DNA of 64,000 bases from CAUTYU01 sp963545205 (GCA_963545205.1 CAUUHW010000009.1:15963-79962), one strand, 5' to 3'. Shown: positions 34,704-43,241, counted from the stretch's first letter. Made by a program: numbers and translations. Notes: generated by a model not told the origin, from the letters alone.

Positions 34704-34745
34704 CCAGATAGCAATACAAAATGCCTCAAGGAGAACAGACAATTC

Positions 34746-36356
34746 ATGGCAGATTTTACAGACTTTGATTTAAGCGAGCAGCTTGTTGCCAATTTGCACG
34801 AGCTTGACCATATAACGCCCACTCCCATTCAGGAAGTGATTATCCCGATCATGCTTACTGGACAGGATGTTATCGGGCAGGCCCAGACCGGAACGGGCAA
34901 AACCGCAGCATTCGCTCTGCCCATTTTACAGCAGCTTAATCCGCAGGCTACCGGCGTACAGGCTCTTGTACTCACTCCCACGCGCGAACTGGCCATGCAG
35001 GTGGCAAACAACATGCACACCTACGGCAAAGGACTGAATGCCCATGTTCTGGCTATCTACGGCGGACAAGCCTACACCCGTCAGGTCTCGGAGCTGAGAA
35101 AAGGCGCCAACATCGTGGTTGGTACGCCCGGCCGCCTTATTGACCTGATTGAACAGAAAAAACTCGACTTAAGTTCCGTGCGCACAGTTGTGCTGGACGA
35201 GGCCGATGAAATGCTGAGTATGGGTTTTCTGGAAGAGATTGAAACCATTCTGGCTGCAACGCCAGGCAAGCGGCAAACAGCGCTTTTTTCAGCCACAATG
35301 CCCGCAGGCATCAGCAACCTCGCGGAAAAATACCTCAAAAACCCGCAGCGGCATAGTATTGGCCCCCAAAATCAACCCGGGACGAATATTGACCAGCGCT
35401 ATTACATGATCAACGAACGAGACAAAATCGCGGCCCTGACCCGTCTGTTTGAAACAGAAAATATCTCCCGCGCGATTATCTTTGCCCGCACCCGTGTGGG
35501 AACGGCGGAACTGGCCGCCAAACTGAACGCGCGGGGCGTGAACACCGAAGGGTTAAGCGGCGATCTGAGCCAGGACGCGCGGGAACGGATACTCAACCGC
35601 TTCAAAACATCACAAATTTCCGTACTAGTGGCAACGGATGTCGCGGCCAGAGGTCTTGATATTGATGATATTTCGCATGTGTTCAATTTTGACCTGCCAC
35701 CGGACCCGGAAGTGTATGTGCACAGAGTTGGCCGCACGGCCAGGGCAGGGAAGAACGGTTGTGCCATTTCCCTGATCACTCCCAAGGAACGCTTTACATT
35801 GCGGCGTATTGAGAAATACAGCAAAAAAACAATTCAGCAGGCGCAACTGCCAACTGTGGAAGAGATTTTGCATAAAAGGGAGCGCTCTTTAGTGGAAAAA
35901 ATCGAGGTTTGGCTTAACCGGGGACGGTGCAACAAGGAAAAAACGCTGATTGAGGAACTAACGGCGCAAGGACACGACCTGCTTGACGTGGCCGCGGCAG
36001 CCTTGAAACTGGCGCAAGCCAACGAAAAAAAACGACCAATAGAAGAAATACGGCCTGTTGAGGAAAAACGGCCTGAGCGTTTGCGGGTTCGGCCAAATCC
36101 CAAAAGAAGGCACGAAAGCCGCGAACCAGGCATGGTCAGCCTGAGTCTGAATATCGGCAAAGAGCACGGAGTGGAAACCAGACATATTCTGGGTTCACTC
36201 AGTTATCACGCCAATATTCAGGGACAGCTTGTCGGAAAAATCCGCATTCAGGAACAGCATACCCAGGTTGATGTACCGGAAAAACTTGTCAACCAGGTGC
36301 TTGGCGCCAAAGATTTTCATATCGGACGCAAAAAAGTCACAATAGAGCGGGTCTGA
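34746..36356 (+). CDS. DEAD-box RNA helicase with DbpA-type RNA-binding domain
   Basis: ATP-dependent RNA helicase of 536 residues. Motifs in order: Q-motif ITPTPIQEVIIP, motif I AQTGTGKT, Ia PTRELAMQ, II LDEADEML, III SAT, V ATDVAARGLDI, VI HRVGRTARAG. Residues 430-460 are a Lys/Arg/Glu/Pro-rich linker (EKKRPIEEIRPVEEKRPERL), and the last 75 residues are a DbpA-like RRM (GMVSLSLNIGKEHGVETRHI). Role: ribosome assembly or cold-adapted RNA remodelling (CsdA/DeaD group). AAGGAG precedes the ATG. Confidence 0.94.
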   Translation: MADFTDFDLSEQLVANLHELDHITPTPIQEVIIPIMLTGQDVIGQAQTGTGKTAAFALPILQQLNPQATGVQALVLTPTRELAMQVANNMHTYGKGLNAHVLAIYGGQAYTRQVSELRKGANIVVGTPGRLIDLIEQKKLDLSSVRTVVLDEADEMLSMGFLEEIETILAATPGKRQTALFSATMPAGISNLAEKYLKNPQRHSIGPQNQPGTNIDQRYYMINERDKIAALTRLFETENISRAIIFARTRVGTAELAAKLNARGVNTEGLSGDLSQDARERILNRFKTSQISVLVATDVAARGLDIDDISHVFNFDLPPDPEVYVHRVGRTARAGKNGCAISLITPKERFTLRRIEKYSKKTIQQAQLPTVEEILHKRERSLVEKIEVWLNRGRCNKEKTLIEELTAQGHDLLDVAAAALKLAQANEKKRPIEEIRPVEEKRPERLRVRPNPKRRHESREPGMVSLSLNIGKEHGVETRHILGSLSYHANIQGQLVGKIRIQEQHTQVDVPEKLVNQVLGAKDFHIGRKKVTIERV

Positions 36357-36373
36357 GGCCCGTTGTTCACATT

Positions 36374-36622
36374 CTAAAAGAACGCGCAGTGTTGCAGCAC
36401 TACGTGTTCTTTTTTTATGCCTTGAAAGTGCTCTGGTATTTCGTCCCAAATAAAAAAATCTACCCGAAAAGGCAGGTTACTTTCTTCCAGAGCTTCTTTC
36501 AAATCCTCAACTGCTCTGCGCTGTTTTTTTGAGGCAAAGGCAACTATATCCAGATCAGAAAAAGGGGTTGCGCTTCGTCTGACACGGGAACCGTAGACCC
36601 ATACCTCCTGTTTTCTGAAAAT
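36374..36622 (-). pseudogene. 5'-truncated minimal nucleotidyltransferase (MNT family)
   Basis: Hand translation of the minus strand gives VWVYGSRVRRSATPFSDLDI, the GSR and SDLD active-site signature of MNT nucleotidyltransferases, then LPFRVDFFIWDEIPEHFQ and a family-like end KKEHVVLQHCAFF. The frame is open only from 36622 and has no ATG; about 20-25 N-terminal residues are missing compared with usual MNT proteins. MntA antitoxins of HEPN/MNT pairs belong here, but I found no HEPN partner. It is probably a remnant. Confidence 0.65.
36376..36417 (+). terminator. Terminator after the DEAD-box gene
   Basis: Sixteen-bp stem AAAAGAACGCGCAGTG / CACTACGTGTTCTTTT with two G-T pairs, followed by a T run. 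The same DNA encodes, on the minus strand, the C-terminal residues of the nucleotidyltransferase remnant below. Confidence 0.85.
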
Positions 36623-36781
36623 TTATTTTTGCTTAAAAAACAGATTGACATCAGCAACAACGATGCCTTCTCCTTCGTTGACATCCGTGTAAAACAATGG
36701 GAATTATTAAGGGTTATTGAACTCCGCAAATTATATGGCTCCAATGAACTCAGCGTAAACAAAAGGAAGTCGAGCATATGA
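36623..36781 (+). pseudogene. C-terminal remnant of an unrecognised gene
   Basis: A plus-strand frame without a start reads LFLLKKQIDISNNDAFSFVD and continues with coding-like composition (IRVKQWELLRVIELRKLYGS) to a stop that overlaps the next ATG in ATGA. I do not recognise it. It abuts the truncated nucleotidyltransferase head-to-head at about 36620, so both seem to have lost their 5' ends at the same junction. It could supply translational coupling to the FIST-GGDEF gene. Confidence 0.4.
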
Positions 36782-38550
36782 AAATTTCAAATAAAAAATA
36801 TTCAAGTCTGGACGATTTATCTCACAACCTCAATTTAAGCAACCTTAATCCGAAAAAAACATTGGTTCAAATTTTCAGCGGCTTTGTTGCTGAACCAGAA
36901 ATAAGACAGATTCAATCAATTTTCAAAGAAAAAAACAGCGCGATACGCTTTATCGGCACCACAACTGCCGGAGAAATTTTCAGAGGTGAAGCGCATGAAC
37001 ACAGTATTGTTGTATCTATTCTTGAATTCGAAAAAACAGAAGTCAGTTATGGATTTTTCAGGAGCGAGAATGATTACAACACAGGAATAGAATTAGCAAG
37101 AACACTTTTTACGGACACAACCAAGGTTGCGATCCTGTTCGCCGATGGCCTCAACACAAACGGGAACGACCTGACAGACGGTATTTCTTCAGAAAATTTG
37201 GCAGTCCCAATTGCAGGAGGTTTAGCCGGAGACAATGGAAACCTGGCAGCAACATTTGTCTTTGATAATAACGATGTGTATTGTAAAGGCGTAGTGGCAG
37301 CAACTCTCAACAGCGATCAACTGAAAGTTTTTACGAACTACCATCTTAATTGGCAACCAATTGGTCCAATTATGACCATAACAAAGGCCGAAAAAAATCG
37401 TTTATTTGAAATAGACGGCAGAAATGTCTCGGATATCTACACGGAATATCTGGGAACAATCACAGGGGAGAATTTGCCCTACTCCGCTACAGAATTTCCA
37501 TTGTTTTCCCTTCAAAACGGACTTGAGATTTGCCGTACTTTTATTCGCCAATTTGATGATGGATCTCTGCAGGGTATAAACAATTTCAAAATCGGAGAAA
37601 AAGTAAGATTTTCTTTTGGTAATACTGATTTAATACTTAACGATATAATTTCCTGTATGGATAAATATTACAATTACGACCCGGAAGCTATCTTGGCGTA
37701 CAGCTGTGTGGCAAGAAAAAATTTTTTACAATCAGACATTAACAAGGAACTAAAACCAATAGCTAACTTAGCTCCATTTTGCGGATTTTTTGGATATGGA
37801 GAATTTGTTCATAAAAAACAAAAAAATGTGCTGTTAAATACATCACTAACATTAATTATGCTGAATGAAAAAGGCACATACACCCAAAAAGACAAGATGT
37901 CAGTTGAAGATTCTCTTCCATATCAAGAAAAAAATATCTTGAAAAATAAACAGTTCCTGATTTTATACGGGCTAACACATTTAAGCAATAACATTATTCA
38001 AAAATTGGAAGAAACCAATAAGAAACTCTGTGAATCAGAAGAAAAATTAAAGGAACAGGCAAACCGTGATTATCTTACAGGCCTATACAACAGAAGATAT
38101 TTCAATGAAATAGCGAATATGTATTTCAAGAGTGCGAAGAGGGATAAAAATTGTATTTCAATAATTATTCTTGATATCGATGAGTTCAAGAAAATAAATG
38201 ATACATATGGACACAGCGCGGGAGATAATGTTCTTAAAGATTTATCTGTTCTGCTTATAAAACATGTAAGAGAATGTGATCTGGTCGCGCGAACCGGAGG
38301 AGAAGAATTTTCAATTTTATTGCCATTCACAAAAAAAGAAGATGCTGTCAATATTGCTGAACGGCTAAGATTTTTTGTAGAAAATCATAAAGTAAAGATT
38401 GGAGATACCCATATAAAATTTACAATAAGCATGGGGGTTGACTATGTCGATATTGAAAATGATTTTAATATACTACAATCGCTGGAACGAGCGGATACCG
38501 CCTTATATGTTGCCAAAAACAGCGGAAAGAACAAAATTGTGGCGAGCTGA
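36778..38550 (+). CDS. FIST sensor domain - GGDEF diguanylate cyclase
   Basis: A 590-residue cytoplasmic signalling protein. Residues 20-215 look like the FIST N domain (IRFIGTTTAGEIFRG, AVPIAGGLAGDNG), 220-400 like FIST C (AILAYSCVARKNFL, FCGFFGYGEF), thought to bind small ligands such as amino acids. A coiled-coil linker (about 410-428) leads to GGDEF at 430-590. The active site TGGEEFSILLP is intact, and an RxxD inhibition site (RECD) lies five residues before it, so an active, product-inhibited cyclic-di-GMP synthase is predicted. The gene is clearly more AT-rich than its neighbours. AAGGAAG precedes the ATG. Confidence 0.9.
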   Translation: MKISNKKYSSLDDLSHNLNLSNLNPKKTLVQIFSGFVAEPEIRQIQSIFKEKNSAIRFIGTTTAGEIFRGEAHEHSIVVSILEFEKTEVSYGFFRSENDYNTGIELARTLFTDTTKVAILFADGLNTNGNDLTDGISSENLAVPIAGGLAGDNGNLAATFVFDNNDVYCKGVVAATLNSDQLKVFTNYHLNWQPIGPIMTITKAEKNRLFEIDGRNVSDIYTEYLGTITGENLPYSATEFPLFSLQNGLEICRTFIRQFDDGSLQGINNFKIGEKVRFSFGNTDLILNDIISCMDKYYNYDPEAILAYSCVARKNFLQSDINKELKPIANLAPFCGFFGYGEFVHKKQKNVLLNTSLTLIMLNEKGTYTQKDKMSVEDSLPYQEKNILKNKQFLILYGLTHLSNNIIQKLEETNKKLCESEEKLKEQANRDYLTGLYNRRYFNEIANMYFKSAKRDKNCISIIILDIDEFKKINDTYGHSAGDNVLKDLSVLLIKHVRECDLVARTGGEEFSILLPFTKKEDAVNIAERLRFFVENHKVKIGDTHIKFTISMGVDYVDIENDFNILQSLERADTALYVAKNSGKNKIVAS

Positions 38551-39271
38551 CAACCTTACTTCCTGACAAACTGTTCGTATTCAGAAGCCACCTTCTGTTC
38601 GTCATCGAAACGGGAGAACCATTTTTGCAGCGCCTGATAGGTAACGACAATTGGAGCCTGCGGTCATCAGCCCAAGCAGAGCTCTTTTTTATGACAATAA
38701 ATAAGGCGAGTTTTGTCAATTTGGTTCATGAACCATTGGGTATTTGGCTTCCCACCATGTTCTTTCATATAACATGTCAGGCTTCACAACTCCCTTGTGA
38801 AACCCATTAAGGACATGATTAAAAAAATGATACCCCGCTCTGATTTCATCAACTCCCGCACCTGCGAGTTGCAAGACCAGCGGGGTCTGATAACACGAAC
38901 ATTTTCACCGTCAGACATCTTCATTTTCGGAGAAAAGAGTCTTCTGTTTTGCCTACCACTCCCTATAAAAACTTTAAGAAATGTCTTATGAAATATTGGT
39001 CAACTTAATTAACCGTAATAACAGCCCCTTTCTACAGGGGCCTTTTGTTGTGTATCTTTTTGTGTAACTGGCTCTGATTCTGTCTATATATTTTCTAATC
39101 TTCCCGTCCAGCTTGATATTTTTGATTATTGTTTCTGTAAGTGAGGGGGCATAAAAGTCACTTGTATCTGAGCTGTCAGGATATTGCTGATGCGTCAAGA
39201 GCTGAAAAAAACCCAAAATAAAAGGTCTTGCAAGTTTTTTGATACTTTGAAGACCTCTTAACATGGCTACC
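38551..39271. other. 720-bp gap with gene fragments and hairpins
   Basis: No intact gene is visible. Near 38551-38660 the minus strand reads PIVVTYQALQKWFSRFDDEQ followed by KVASEYEQFVRK and a stop, a coding-like 3' fragment I cannot name. At 38833-38885 there is a nested hairpin, CCCCGCT / AGCGGGG outside and AACTC / GAGTT inside. The terminator of the tRNA lies at 39024. The gap joins the AT-rich FIST-GGDEF gene to tRNA-Arg and looks like decayed inserted DNA. Confidence 0.5.
39024..39046. terminator. Hairpin downstream of tRNA-Arg
   Basis: GCCCCT / AGGGGC stem with a six-base loop, flanked by CTTTTG on the plus strand and a short T-containing stretch on the minus strand. It lies about 225 bases beyond the tRNA 3' end and may serve as its terminator or terminate plus-strand transcription. 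Confidence 0.55.
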
Positions 39272-39348
39272 TGGTGGGCAATACAGGATTCGAACCTGTG
39301 GCCTCCAGCTCCGGAGGCTGGCGCTCTATCCATCTGAGCTAATTGCCC
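39272..39348 (-). tRNA. tRNA-Arg (anticodon CCG)
   Basis: Cloverleaf on the minus strand: acceptor GGGCAAT / ATTGCCC, D-arm AGCTCAGATGGATAGAGC, anticodon stem CCAGC / GCTGG enclosing CTCCGGA (anticodon CCG), T-arm ACAGG TTCGAAT CCTGT, discriminator A and encoded CCA. Its 3' side faces the AT-rich accessory patch. Confidence 0.96.
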
Positions 39349-39478
39349 GGCGAAAGGGGAAGATGAGCGATTTTTCAGCGCATGTCAAGACTGAACCTCC
39401 CAAAATCACAGGTTTCAGCCTTGAAAAAAAGCGTTTTTCAAATCAGCAAGCTACGTTGACGAGTTCAGCAATCAAAAA

Positions 39479-40573
39479 TCAAACCGTGTTCCGTTCTTGC
39501 AAAAAAATGTCCAGTTCTTCAAGAAATTGCGGAATCAGGTTTTCCCGGCCGCTTACTTTACGTACCATCTGCCCTTTTCGGAAAATAACGCCGCTGTCAC
39601 GGCCCCCGGCAATGCCAATATCGGCTTCCCGCGCCTCTCCCGGACCGTTGACCACGCAGCCCATCACTGCGACAGTAAAATGCTCTCGTACGTGCACCAG
39701 TCGTTTTTCCACGGCCTGCGCCAGTTCAATCAGATTAACCTCTGTTCTGCCACAGGTCGGACAGGAAATAATTTCAGGGCCACGCTCCCGCAGGCCAAGG
39801 CTGCGCAGCAGTTCCCAGGCCACAAGCATTTCCTGAACAGGATTGCCTGTCAGGGAAACACGCAGGGTATCGCCAATGCCCTCAAACAGCAAAAGCCCAA
39901 GTCCGATACCAGATCGTGTCGCGCCCCGCAGTGGTGTCCCTGCCTCGGTAATGCCAATATGCAGCGGATAGTCAACCTGTCGGGCCAAAAGCCGGTACGC
40001 GGCAACTGTTGAAAGAACAGCGGACGATTTAAGAGAAATTTTAACCTGGAAAAAACCACGCTCTTCCAGCAACCGAACATGGGTCAGCGCGCTTTCAACC
40101 ATTGCCTGCGGGGTTGGCCCGCCGTATTTTTTAAGTAGGGATTTTTCCACGGAGCCGCTGTTAACACCAATCCGAATCGGCACGCCGTGCGCTTTGGCCG
40201 CATCCACAACCCGGTCAATCTGCCGCGGACCGCCAATGTTTCCCGGATTGATCCGCAACCCGTCAAATCCAGCCTCCACTGCCGCAACAGCCAAACGGGA
40301 ATCAAAATGGATATCAGCAATCAGCGGGACAGGAGAACTTTGGCGAATACGGCCCAGACCGGCCACAGCTTTCGCACTTGGTACAGCCAGACGGACAAGC
40401 TCGCAGCCGGCACGGACAAGTGCTTCAATCTGGGCCAAAGTCGCTTCCACATCGCAGGTATCGGTATTGGTCATGCTCTGGACCCGAACAGGATTTTCCC
40501 CGCCAATCCCCACACCGCCAACCTGTATGGCCCTTGTCCTGCGCCGCACAGAGCCTGTTTTCATATCTGTCAT
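39479..40573 (-). CDS. ispG: 4-hydroxy-3-methylbut-2-enyl diphosphate synthase (flavodoxin/ferredoxin)
   Basis: Iron-sulfur enzyme of the MEP isoprenoid pathway, 364 residues from the ATG at 40573 (the frame opens at a TTG two codons earlier). The N-terminal TIM barrel starts VGGVGIGGENPVRVQSMTNT DT-like; LRINPGNIG and VNSGSVEK bind substrate. The 4Fe-4S cysteines are in CPTCGRTEVNL and CVVNGPGEA near the C-terminus. Together with ispDF at 58.5 kb it shows that the organism uses the MEP route. The next gene upstream is a chemoreceptor, unrelated in function. Confidence 0.96.
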   Translation of the reverse strand: MTDMKTGSVRRRTRAIQVGGVGIGGENPVRVQSMTNTDTCDVEATLAQIEALVRAGCELVRLAVPSAKAVAGLGRIRQSSPVPLIADIHFDSRLAVAAVEAGFDGLRINPGNIGGPRQIDRVVDAAKAHGVPIRIGVNSGSVEKSLLKKYGGPTPQAMVESALTHVRLLEERGFFQVKISLKSSAVLSTVAAYRLLARQVDYPLHIGITEAGTPLRGATRSGIGLGLLLFEGIGDTLRVSLTGNPVQEMLVAWELLRSLGLRERGPEIISCPTCGRTEVNLIELAQAVEKRLVHVREHFTVAVMGCVVNGPGEAREADIGIAGGRDSGVIFRKGQMVRKVSGRENLIPQFLEELDIFLQERNTV

Positions 40574-40590
40574 CAACAAACTCTTATCTT

Positions 40591-42387
40591 TTAATCAATG
40601 CCCTTAGCTTTCAGGTATGGCACGTACTTCTGATCCGTGCCCATTATATGCTGCAGTAGCCAGTCTTTCAAAAAATCCATGAGTTCCATGGAGATACCAA
40701 CACGGCCTTCCTTAAAATTGCTTTCCAGGTCAACCAGCTTGGCAACAAATTGCGTATGTATTTTCTTATGGTGAAGAAAGCCGGGATAGCCTGCCTGTTG
40801 TTGCCATTTTTCCTCATCTCCAAAATGCTGAATAACATATTCTTTCAAACCGGTCAGCACATCGGCGAGCGCCTCATTGCCCTTACCCGCAGTCATGGCC
40901 TTATGCAGATCATTAACCATGAACACCAGCTTTTTATGCTGCTCATCAACACAATGAACAGTGGTGGCAAAATCATCGCTCCATTCAATAGGAAAACGAA
41001 CTGAGGATATTTTCTTTTTTTCCGCTCCCACAGTACCTTTTGTTTTTTGGGAAGTGGCTCGCCGCACGCTTTTTCCGGCAAATGTTTCAATCAACGGCGG
41101 TTTGCCCTGAATTTCCAGGACAAGGGAGCGAACTGCCTGCATCCGAGCTGAAAAATCATGCAGAATATGAACAGAATCATTCAGCCGGGCACTGTTTTCA
41201 GACAAAAGCTGGTTTAATTCCTCTATGGAATTATTAATCGCATCTGATGTAGCGGCCTGTCTTTCAGCGTCAGAGGCAATAGAGTGAATAAGATCCGAGC
41301 TGGATTCCGAAGCCCTGACAATCTCTTTAAGCGCGCTGCCAGACTGTGTTGAATATTGGCTTGCCTGTCCGATTTTCTCAAAAACATCCGCCATGGAATC
41401 CATATTATTTTTCGTTACCTGCCGCATGGAACTGACAGAATTTTCCACTTCCTGCGTGGCGCCCATGGTTTTTTCCGCCAGTTTACGCACCTCATCAGCC
41501 ACGACCGCAAAACCGCGACCGGCCTCTCCGGCGCGGGCCGCTTCAATAGCCGCGTTCAAGGCCAGCAAATTGGTCTGATCAGCAATTTCATTGATGACAT
41601 TCATAACCACTCCAATGCCCTGCGCCTCCTGCTCCAGTTTGCCCATATTTGTTTTCAAAGATTCAATTTCCTGCACCGTGGCAGAAATGGACTGCATTGC
41701 CATCTCTACAACATTTTCTCCGACAACAGCCTGTTTGCTGGCTTTTTTGCTTTCCGCGGCTGCATTTGAAGCCTTGCGCGCGATGCCAACCACACTGGAA
41801 TTCATTTCTTCCATGGCTGTTGAGGTACTTTGCACCTGCTTCCTCTGCTCCTCATCCTCCTGACAAGCCTTCTCTCCAAGCGCGGTTGCTTCTTCTACTG
41901 AGCCTCTCAATTCTTCAAGTAACACTTCAAGACGACCTGCCATTTCAAGCAGATTCTGGTACCTGTCCTGCTCCTGCCGTGCACCGGTTTCCGCATCATA
42001 TCTCGCGGCCAGAGCCTGATTGGCCTGTTCTTCGGTTTCGGCCAACCGGGCGGTAATTTCAGCTCTTTCATTTTGCAGTGCCTGTCCCAGGGAATTGAGA
42101 CTTTGCTGCAAAGAGCTGATCTCGTCTTTTCCCTGGACAGCCAAAGAAATATCAAAATTTCCCCGGGCAATCGAATCCACGGCTTGCATCGTCTGTCTGA
42201 GTGGAGCTGTAATTGATCTACTGATAAAAAAACATAACGGCAGCCCCAAAGCCAAAAACAAACCACTTATAAGAACAAGTTGTTTTCCGTTTCCACTCTC
42301 TGCCCCCCAAAAAATCGCTCCAAGAGACAAAAAGGCCATAAGCCCCAGACCAAAAAGTATTCTTGTATTGATAGAAAAATTTCGCAT
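40591..42387 (-). CDS. Methyl-accepting chemotaxis protein with C-terminal hemerythrin domain
   Basis: A 598-residue chemoreceptor. Two membrane helices occupy about 10-55 with almost no periplasmic loop. HAMP follows (about 57-110), then the signalling helices with the conserved tip NEIADQTNLLALNAAIEAAR and AGRGFAVVADEVRKLAEKT. After a linker, residues 468-598 form a hemerythrin: CVDEQHKKLVFMVNDLHKAM, VIQHFGDEEKWQQQAGY, HHKKIHTQF and WLLQHIMGTDQKY supply the His/Glu/Asp ligands of a di-iron oxygen-binding site. This matches the DcrH type of oxygen or redox receptor, but here the hemerythrin belongs to a receptor lacking a large periplasmic sensor. Confidence 0.93.
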   Translation of the reverse strand: MRNFSINTRILFGLGLMAFLSLGAIFWGAESGNGKQLVLISGLFLALGLPLCFFISRSITAPLRQTMQAVDSIARGNFDISLAVQGKDEISSLQQSLNSLGQALQNERAEITARLAETEEQANQALAARYDAETGARQEQDRYQNLLEMAGRLEVLLEELRGSVEEATALGEKACQEDEEQRKQVQSTSTAMEEMNSSVVGIARKASNAAAESKKASKQAVVGENVVEMAMQSISATVQEIESLKTNMGKLEQEAQGIGVVMNVINEIADQTNLLALNAAIEAARAGEAGRGFAVVADEVRKLAEKTMGATQEVENSVSSMRQVTKNNMDSMADVFEKIGQASQYSTQSGSALKEIVRASESSSDLIHSIASDAERQAATSDAINNSIEELNQLLSENSARLNDSVHILHDFSARMQAVRSLVLEIQGKPPLIETFAGKSVRRATSQKTKGTVGAEKKKISSVRFPIEWSDDFATTVHCVDEQHKKLVFMVNDLHKAMTAGKGNEALADVLTGLKEYVIQHFGDEEKWQQQAGYPGFLHHKKIHTQFVAKLVDLESNFKEGRVGISMELMDFLKDWLLQHIMGTDQKYVPYLKAKGID

Positions 42388-42409
42388 TTCATTCCTTCCT
42401 ATTTATAAT

Positions 42410-42760
42410 TCAGTAAAACTCAGCCGTTGGGAGCAAGCACAATAATGGCCATGCCTGTAAGCATGACAGCCAACCAGCAATATCCCAGATATAGGGGGGG
42501 CGGATTCCGTCAACCGCCCATAACCAGAACAAGGCCACGGAAACATACACGCCGCCATAGGACGCGTAAACCCGACCGGCCGCCGCTGGATGCAGGGAAA
42601 GCAGCCAGACGAAAAGGGAGAAACTGACTGCCGCCGGTAGCATCAACAAAAAAGACGCGCCCTTTTTCAGCCATAACCAAGACAAATAACAGCCAATTAT
42701 CTCGGCAAAGGCTGTGACAACAAACAGGCCAACAGTGCGCCAACACATTGTAACTTCCAT
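42410..42760 (-). pseudogene. ynfA: YnfA-family (UPF0060) membrane protein with C-terminal frameshift
   Basis: Small four-helix membrane protein of the SMR-like UPF0060 family. The frame reads FAEIIGCYLSWLWLKKG, RVYASYGGVYVSVALFWLW and DGIRPPYIWDIAGW, all typical, then departs into an unrelated tail. In the next frame the expected ending appears (VMLTGMAIIVLAPNG, stop at 42420). One extra base near 42469 would restore a 20-residue alignment with the normal C-terminus. This is a real frameshift or a sequencing error. A second ATG at 42748 with GGAAG upstream is an alternative start. Confidence 0.8.
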
Positions 42761-42769
42761 ATAATCAAC

Positions 42770-43153
42770 CTAATCGCGCCCGTCCTGATTACACGAGGAA
42801 CACAGGCCGGATAAAAAAATTTCATGTTCTTCCACAACAAAACCATCAGGAACAGTTTTTTCTTCTTTCAGCACACAGCCTGGAAGTTCAAAGGCCCGAT
42901 TACACTCCCGGCAATGAAAATGGTGATGATGCCTTTTTTCCGTCCGTTCATACAACATGCCAAGGACAGGGTGTGAAATCCGCTTCAGCCAGCCCTGTTC
43001 GACAAGAATTTTCAAATTGCGGTACACAGTTGCCTGATTCAGGGAGGGAACCAACTTACGCCCATAAGCCAAGACATCATCAACACTGAGAGCCTGCTCA
43101 TGCTGTTTGAAAACCAACTCAATGGCTTTTTTCTGCGCTGTATTTCTTTGCAA
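42770..43153 (-). CDS. Fur-family regulator, probably zinc-responsive (Zur)
   Basis: A 127-residue metalloregulator. The winged helix is at residues 5-75 (LNQATVYRNLKILVEQGW), the metal site is in RHHHHFHCRECNRAFELPGC, and a second pair CSSC lies near the end, giving two CxxC knuckles for structural zinc. It is divergent from znuACB with a palindrome in the 137-base gap, which points to Zur function and autoregulation. Fur or PerR cannot be excluded from sequence alone. Confidence 0.85.
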   Translation of the reverse strand: MQRNTAQKKAIELVFKQHEQALSVDDVLAYGRKLVPSLNQATVYRNLKILVEQGWLKRISHPVLGMLYERTEKRHHHHFHCRECNRAFELPGCVLKEEKTVPDGFVVEEHEIFLSGLCSSCNQDGRD

Positions 43154-43186
43154 GACAACCTACCGTATTTCAAAACTTTTCCTGCC

Positions 43187-43208
43187 TTTTGCAAATCCAT
43201 TTGCAAAA
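43187..43208. promoter_or_regulatory. Palindromic operator candidate for the Zur-like regulator
   Basis: TTTTGCAAAT CC ATTTGCAAAA: two perfect ten-base arms around a CC centre. It lies in the divergent gap, immediately upstream of the znuA promoter and about 35 bases from the regulator start. Confidence 0.65.
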
Positions 43209-43211
43209 AGG

Positions 43212-43241
43212 TTGACACGAATAACAGATACAAGATATACG
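43212..43241 (+). promoter_or_regulatory. znuA promoter
   Basis: TTGACA at 43212, 18 bases, TATACG at 43236. The -35 begins four bases after the palindrome, so a bound repressor would block it. Two near repeats of ATATACGCA (43235 and 43268) flank the likely start region. Confidence 0.55.

Noticed and set aside
38986..39333. 115-codon minus-strand frame overlapping tRNA-Arg
   Set aside because: Its N-terminal third is translated tRNA sequence (SGAGGHRFESCIAHQ), a known artefact of reading tRNA genes as protein.
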